NCBI GenBank assembly: GCA_900757695.1
Contig: CAAEOU010000128.1
Span: 1-6,944 of the forward strand
Direction: 5' to 3'
Source: an uncultured Oscillospiraceae bacterium
Lineage (GTDB): Bacteria; Bacillota_A; Clostridia; Oscillospirales; Oscillospiraceae
Length of the DNA stretch: 6,944 nucleotides
The stretch's first letter is position 1; each line of letters begins with the position of its first letter. The notes under the pieces are model-generated. The model made no database searches. It was not told the origin of the DNA and worked only from the letters and a program-made list of their open reading frames with translations. The position numbers and the translations under genes are program-made. Positions 5,864-6,944 of this stretch are shown piece after piece.

Positions 5864-6709
5864 TTGTTTTTGAAAAAGTGGACGAGCCGCAGCGTCATCG
5901 GCGGCATAATGGCGGCCATATGTCTTTTGGCATTGGGACAGGCCATGGGCCTGCGGCGAAATGGAACGGCTCAGGCTTTGCCGCAGACTGCCGAGGAGCC
6001 GGAGGCGCTGCTGGTAAGCGGCATTGTGATCCGGCAGGAGCGGGTGATCTATGCCGAGGAACCGGCGCAGTGGAAGCAGGCCGTGGAGAACGGACAGCGT
6101 GCAGCTGCCGGTGCGGTGCTGTTCCGGGAAAAGCGGGAAGACCCGCTGGAACAGCGGGCGCTATGGCTTCAAACGGAGGCGGACCGGCAGCTGAATGACT
6201 ATGAGAAAAGCCGGCTGCTGCATCAATATATCCGGCAGAGACAGACCGGACAGGAAAATGGAATACTTCTGCGGGCGCTGCTGCTGTCCCGGAAGGCAGG
6301 TTCCCCAGAGCAGAGGAAAACGCCGGATACAGAGGAACAGGAGCCGGTGATCACAGCGCCGGTATCCGGCATCTTTTTTGCCGGAACCGATGGTCTGGAG
6401 ACGTCACTGACGCCTGAGACACCGGAGCTTCCAACGGTGCCGCTCCCCACCGGCGAACCCTCGGCACAGGCCCTTGGACGGCTGGTCACAGGAGATATCT
6501 GGTATTATTCTGCCATACTGCCGCAGCGGCTGGAGCCCGGTGAGACGGTAACGGCTCGGCTGCTGGGCGGCGGCTTTGGCCAATACAGGCTTACGGTGGA
6601 AAAGACTGAGCCGGTGCAAAATGGATTTCAGACCCTGTTTTCCGGAAGAGAGGGGCTGGAAGCGGTGGCGGGGGTGCGTCAGCTGACCATGAAAATCCTG
6701 TCAGATTGA
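5864..6709 (+). CDS. Membrane-anchored HlyD-like (barrel-sandwich hybrid) protein, function unknown
   Basis: A 281-residue protein with a basic N-terminus (KKW, R9) and a single hydrophobic segment near residues 11-29. The remainder is probably extracytoplasmic. Two half-motifs resemble the split lipoyl/barrel-sandwich domain of HlyD-type adaptors: L-V-S52-G-I-V-I-R-Q-E followed by a G-Q-R-A-A-A-G-A-V-L turn, and A-P166-V-S-G-I-F with a DGLE-x-x-LTPE continuation. Between them is a charged, probably helical region (about 85-140) rich in Glu, Gln and Arg. A third block, G205-R-L-V-T-G-D-I-W-Y-Y, then L-x-P-G-E-T-V-T-A-R-L, looks like the beta-barrel domain after the hairpin. Such proteins occur beside yggS/sepF division genes in Clostridia, but I know of no demonstrated function. 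No ABC or RND partner is visible here, so an efflux role should not be assumed. The start is TTG, justified by GGAGG at 5850-5854 and by the lack of an ATG before the membrane segment. It may have its own promoter or be read through from miaA. Confidence 0.75.
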   Translation: MFLKKWTSRSVIGGIMAAICLLALGQAMGLRRNGTAQALPQTAEEPEALLVSGIVIRQERVIYAEEPAQWKQAVENGQRAAAGAVLFREKREDPLEQRALWLQTEADRQLNDYEKSRLLHQYIRQRQTGQENGILLRALLLSRKAGSPEQRKTPDTEEQEPVITAPVSGIFFAGTDGLETSLTPETPELPTVPLPTGEPSAQALGRLVTGDIWYYSAILPQRLEPGETVTARLLGGGFGQYRLTVEKTEPVQNGFQTLFSGREGLEAVAGVRQLTMKILSD

Positions 6710-6719
6710 AAAACAGGGG

Positions 6720-6748
6720 TGGAAATTTTCGCACTTCTGCGTTATACT
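6720..6748 (+). promoter_or_regulatory. Probable sigma-A-type promoter for the yggS-like gene
   Basis: A -10 hexamer TATACT at 6743-6748 (five of six consensus bases) is preceded at 17 bp by TGGAAA at 6720-6725 (four of six against TTGACA). Initiation near 6755 would give a leader of about 39 nt. It lies in the only intergenic gap above 35 nt in the window, downstream of the HlyD-like stop codon, which makes a promoter here plausible. No terminator hairpin was found in the same gap, so readthrough from upstream is also possible. Confidence 0.5.
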
Positions 6749-6779
6749 AGGACAGAAAACAAACGCCATAGCGCAGAGA

Positions 6780-6784
6780 AGAGG
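6780..6784 (+). promoter_or_regulatory. Ribosome binding site supporting the TTG start of the yggS-like gene
   Basis: AGAGG lies 9 nt before the TTG at 6794. No in-frame ATG exists upstream within the gap. The first downstream ATG is residue 15, inside the conserved N-terminal helix, so the TTG is the best start. Confidence 0.55.
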
Positions 6785-6793
6785 CAATCTGAA

Positions 6794-6944
6794 TTGAGCG
6801 AAATTGCAGATCGTGTGGCCGTCATCCGGGAACAGATGGCAAAGGCTGCGGCACAGGCGGGCAGAGCGGAAAATGAGGTCAAGCTGCTGGCTGCCACCAA
6901 AATGAACGACGCACAGCGGGTACGGCAGGCCATTGCGGCAGGTG
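6794..6944 (+). CDS. YggS/YlmE-family pyridoxal-phosphate homeostasis protein, N-terminal part (3' truncated by window edge)
   Basis: Members of this family bind pyridoxal 5'-phosphate on a TIM-barrel fold related to alanine racemase but have no known catalytic activity. Loss disturbs vitamin B6 and amino-acid pools. Fifty codons are visible from the TTG. An N-terminal helix (IADRVAVIREQMAKAAAQAG) is followed by a first strand K-L-L-A-A-T-K36-M and then NDAQRVRQAIAAG. Lys36 is at the position of the PLP-binding lysine, matching the same residue number in E. coli YggS. The frame is open to the window edge. In Firmicutes this gene usually precedes sepF, a YggT-type gene, an S4-domain gene and divIVA, so a cell-division cluster probably follows off-window. 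The gene has its own probable promoter upstream. The family call rests on the strand-lysine-helix pattern and gene context. Confidence 0.88.
   Translation, partial: MSEIADRVAVIREQMAKAAAQAGRAENEVKLLAATKMNDAQRVRQAIAAG

Noticed and set aside
5833..6198. An ATG-started + strand frame overlapping the HlyD-like gene
   Set aside because: It has an ATG near the GGAGG (5857), but its product is Gly/Ala/Arg-rich with no membrane segment or motif and stops inside the other gene. The TTG frame has an anchor and HlyD-like blocks.
6739..6766. Inverted repeat GCGTT ... AACGC as a terminator or operator
   Set aside because: Only 5 bp with an 18-nt loop and no U run; expected by chance and overlapping the likely promoter -10.

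Overview
The window is a compact, GC-rich (by eye close to 60%) stretch of bacterial chromosome with every supported gene on the + strand. It holds six complete and two window-truncated genes: mutS (3' end), a CPBP-family membrane protease, mutL, uppP, a YbaK/ProX-type tRNA-editing deacylase, miaA, a membrane-anchored HlyD-like (barrel-sandwich) protein, and the 5' end of a YggS/YlmE-type PLP-binding protein. Strong GGAGG-like ribosome binding sites, TTG starts, the metal-binding endonuclease motifs in MutL and the gene content point to a GC-rich Clostridia member, most likely Oscillospiraceae/Ruminococcaceae. That placement is inference from style and gene order, not a computed assignment.

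Layout. Bases 1-4902 and on through miaA (to 5836) form one tight co-directional run: gaps are 1, 33, 12 and 21 nt, and the deacylase and miaA overlap by 8 nt. No terminator hairpin was seen between any of these genes, so a polycistronic mRNA is likely. miaA is followed after 27 nt by the HlyD-like gene, which starts with TTG behind a clear GGAGG. A possible extended -10 box overlaps the miaA stop codon. The only sizeable intergenic region (84 nt, 6710-6793) carries a plausible sigma-A promoter before the yggS-like gene, which also starts with TTG.

How the genes fit together. MutS and MutL are the core of DNA mismatch repair, and both carry a plausible sliding-clamp-binding motif. MutL has the full set of endonuclease motifs, as expected in a bacterium without MutH. 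MiaA modifies A37 of UNN-reading tRNAs, and the deacylase probably clears mischarged tRNA(Pro), so these two are translation-fidelity genes. UppP recycles undecaprenyl pyrophosphate for envelope synthesis. The CPBP protease and the HlyD-like protein are membrane proteins of unknown specific role. The YggS-like gene usually opens the sepF/divIVA division region in Firmicutes, so the window probably runs from a repair/tRNA-modification operon towards a division cluster.

This looks like ordinary core genome. I found no mobile element, CRISPR array, RNA gene, defence system or toxin module. The points worth a second look are modest: the protease between mutS and mutL, substitutions in conserved motifs of MutL and the deacylase, and the poorly characterised HlyD-like gene with its possible promoter.
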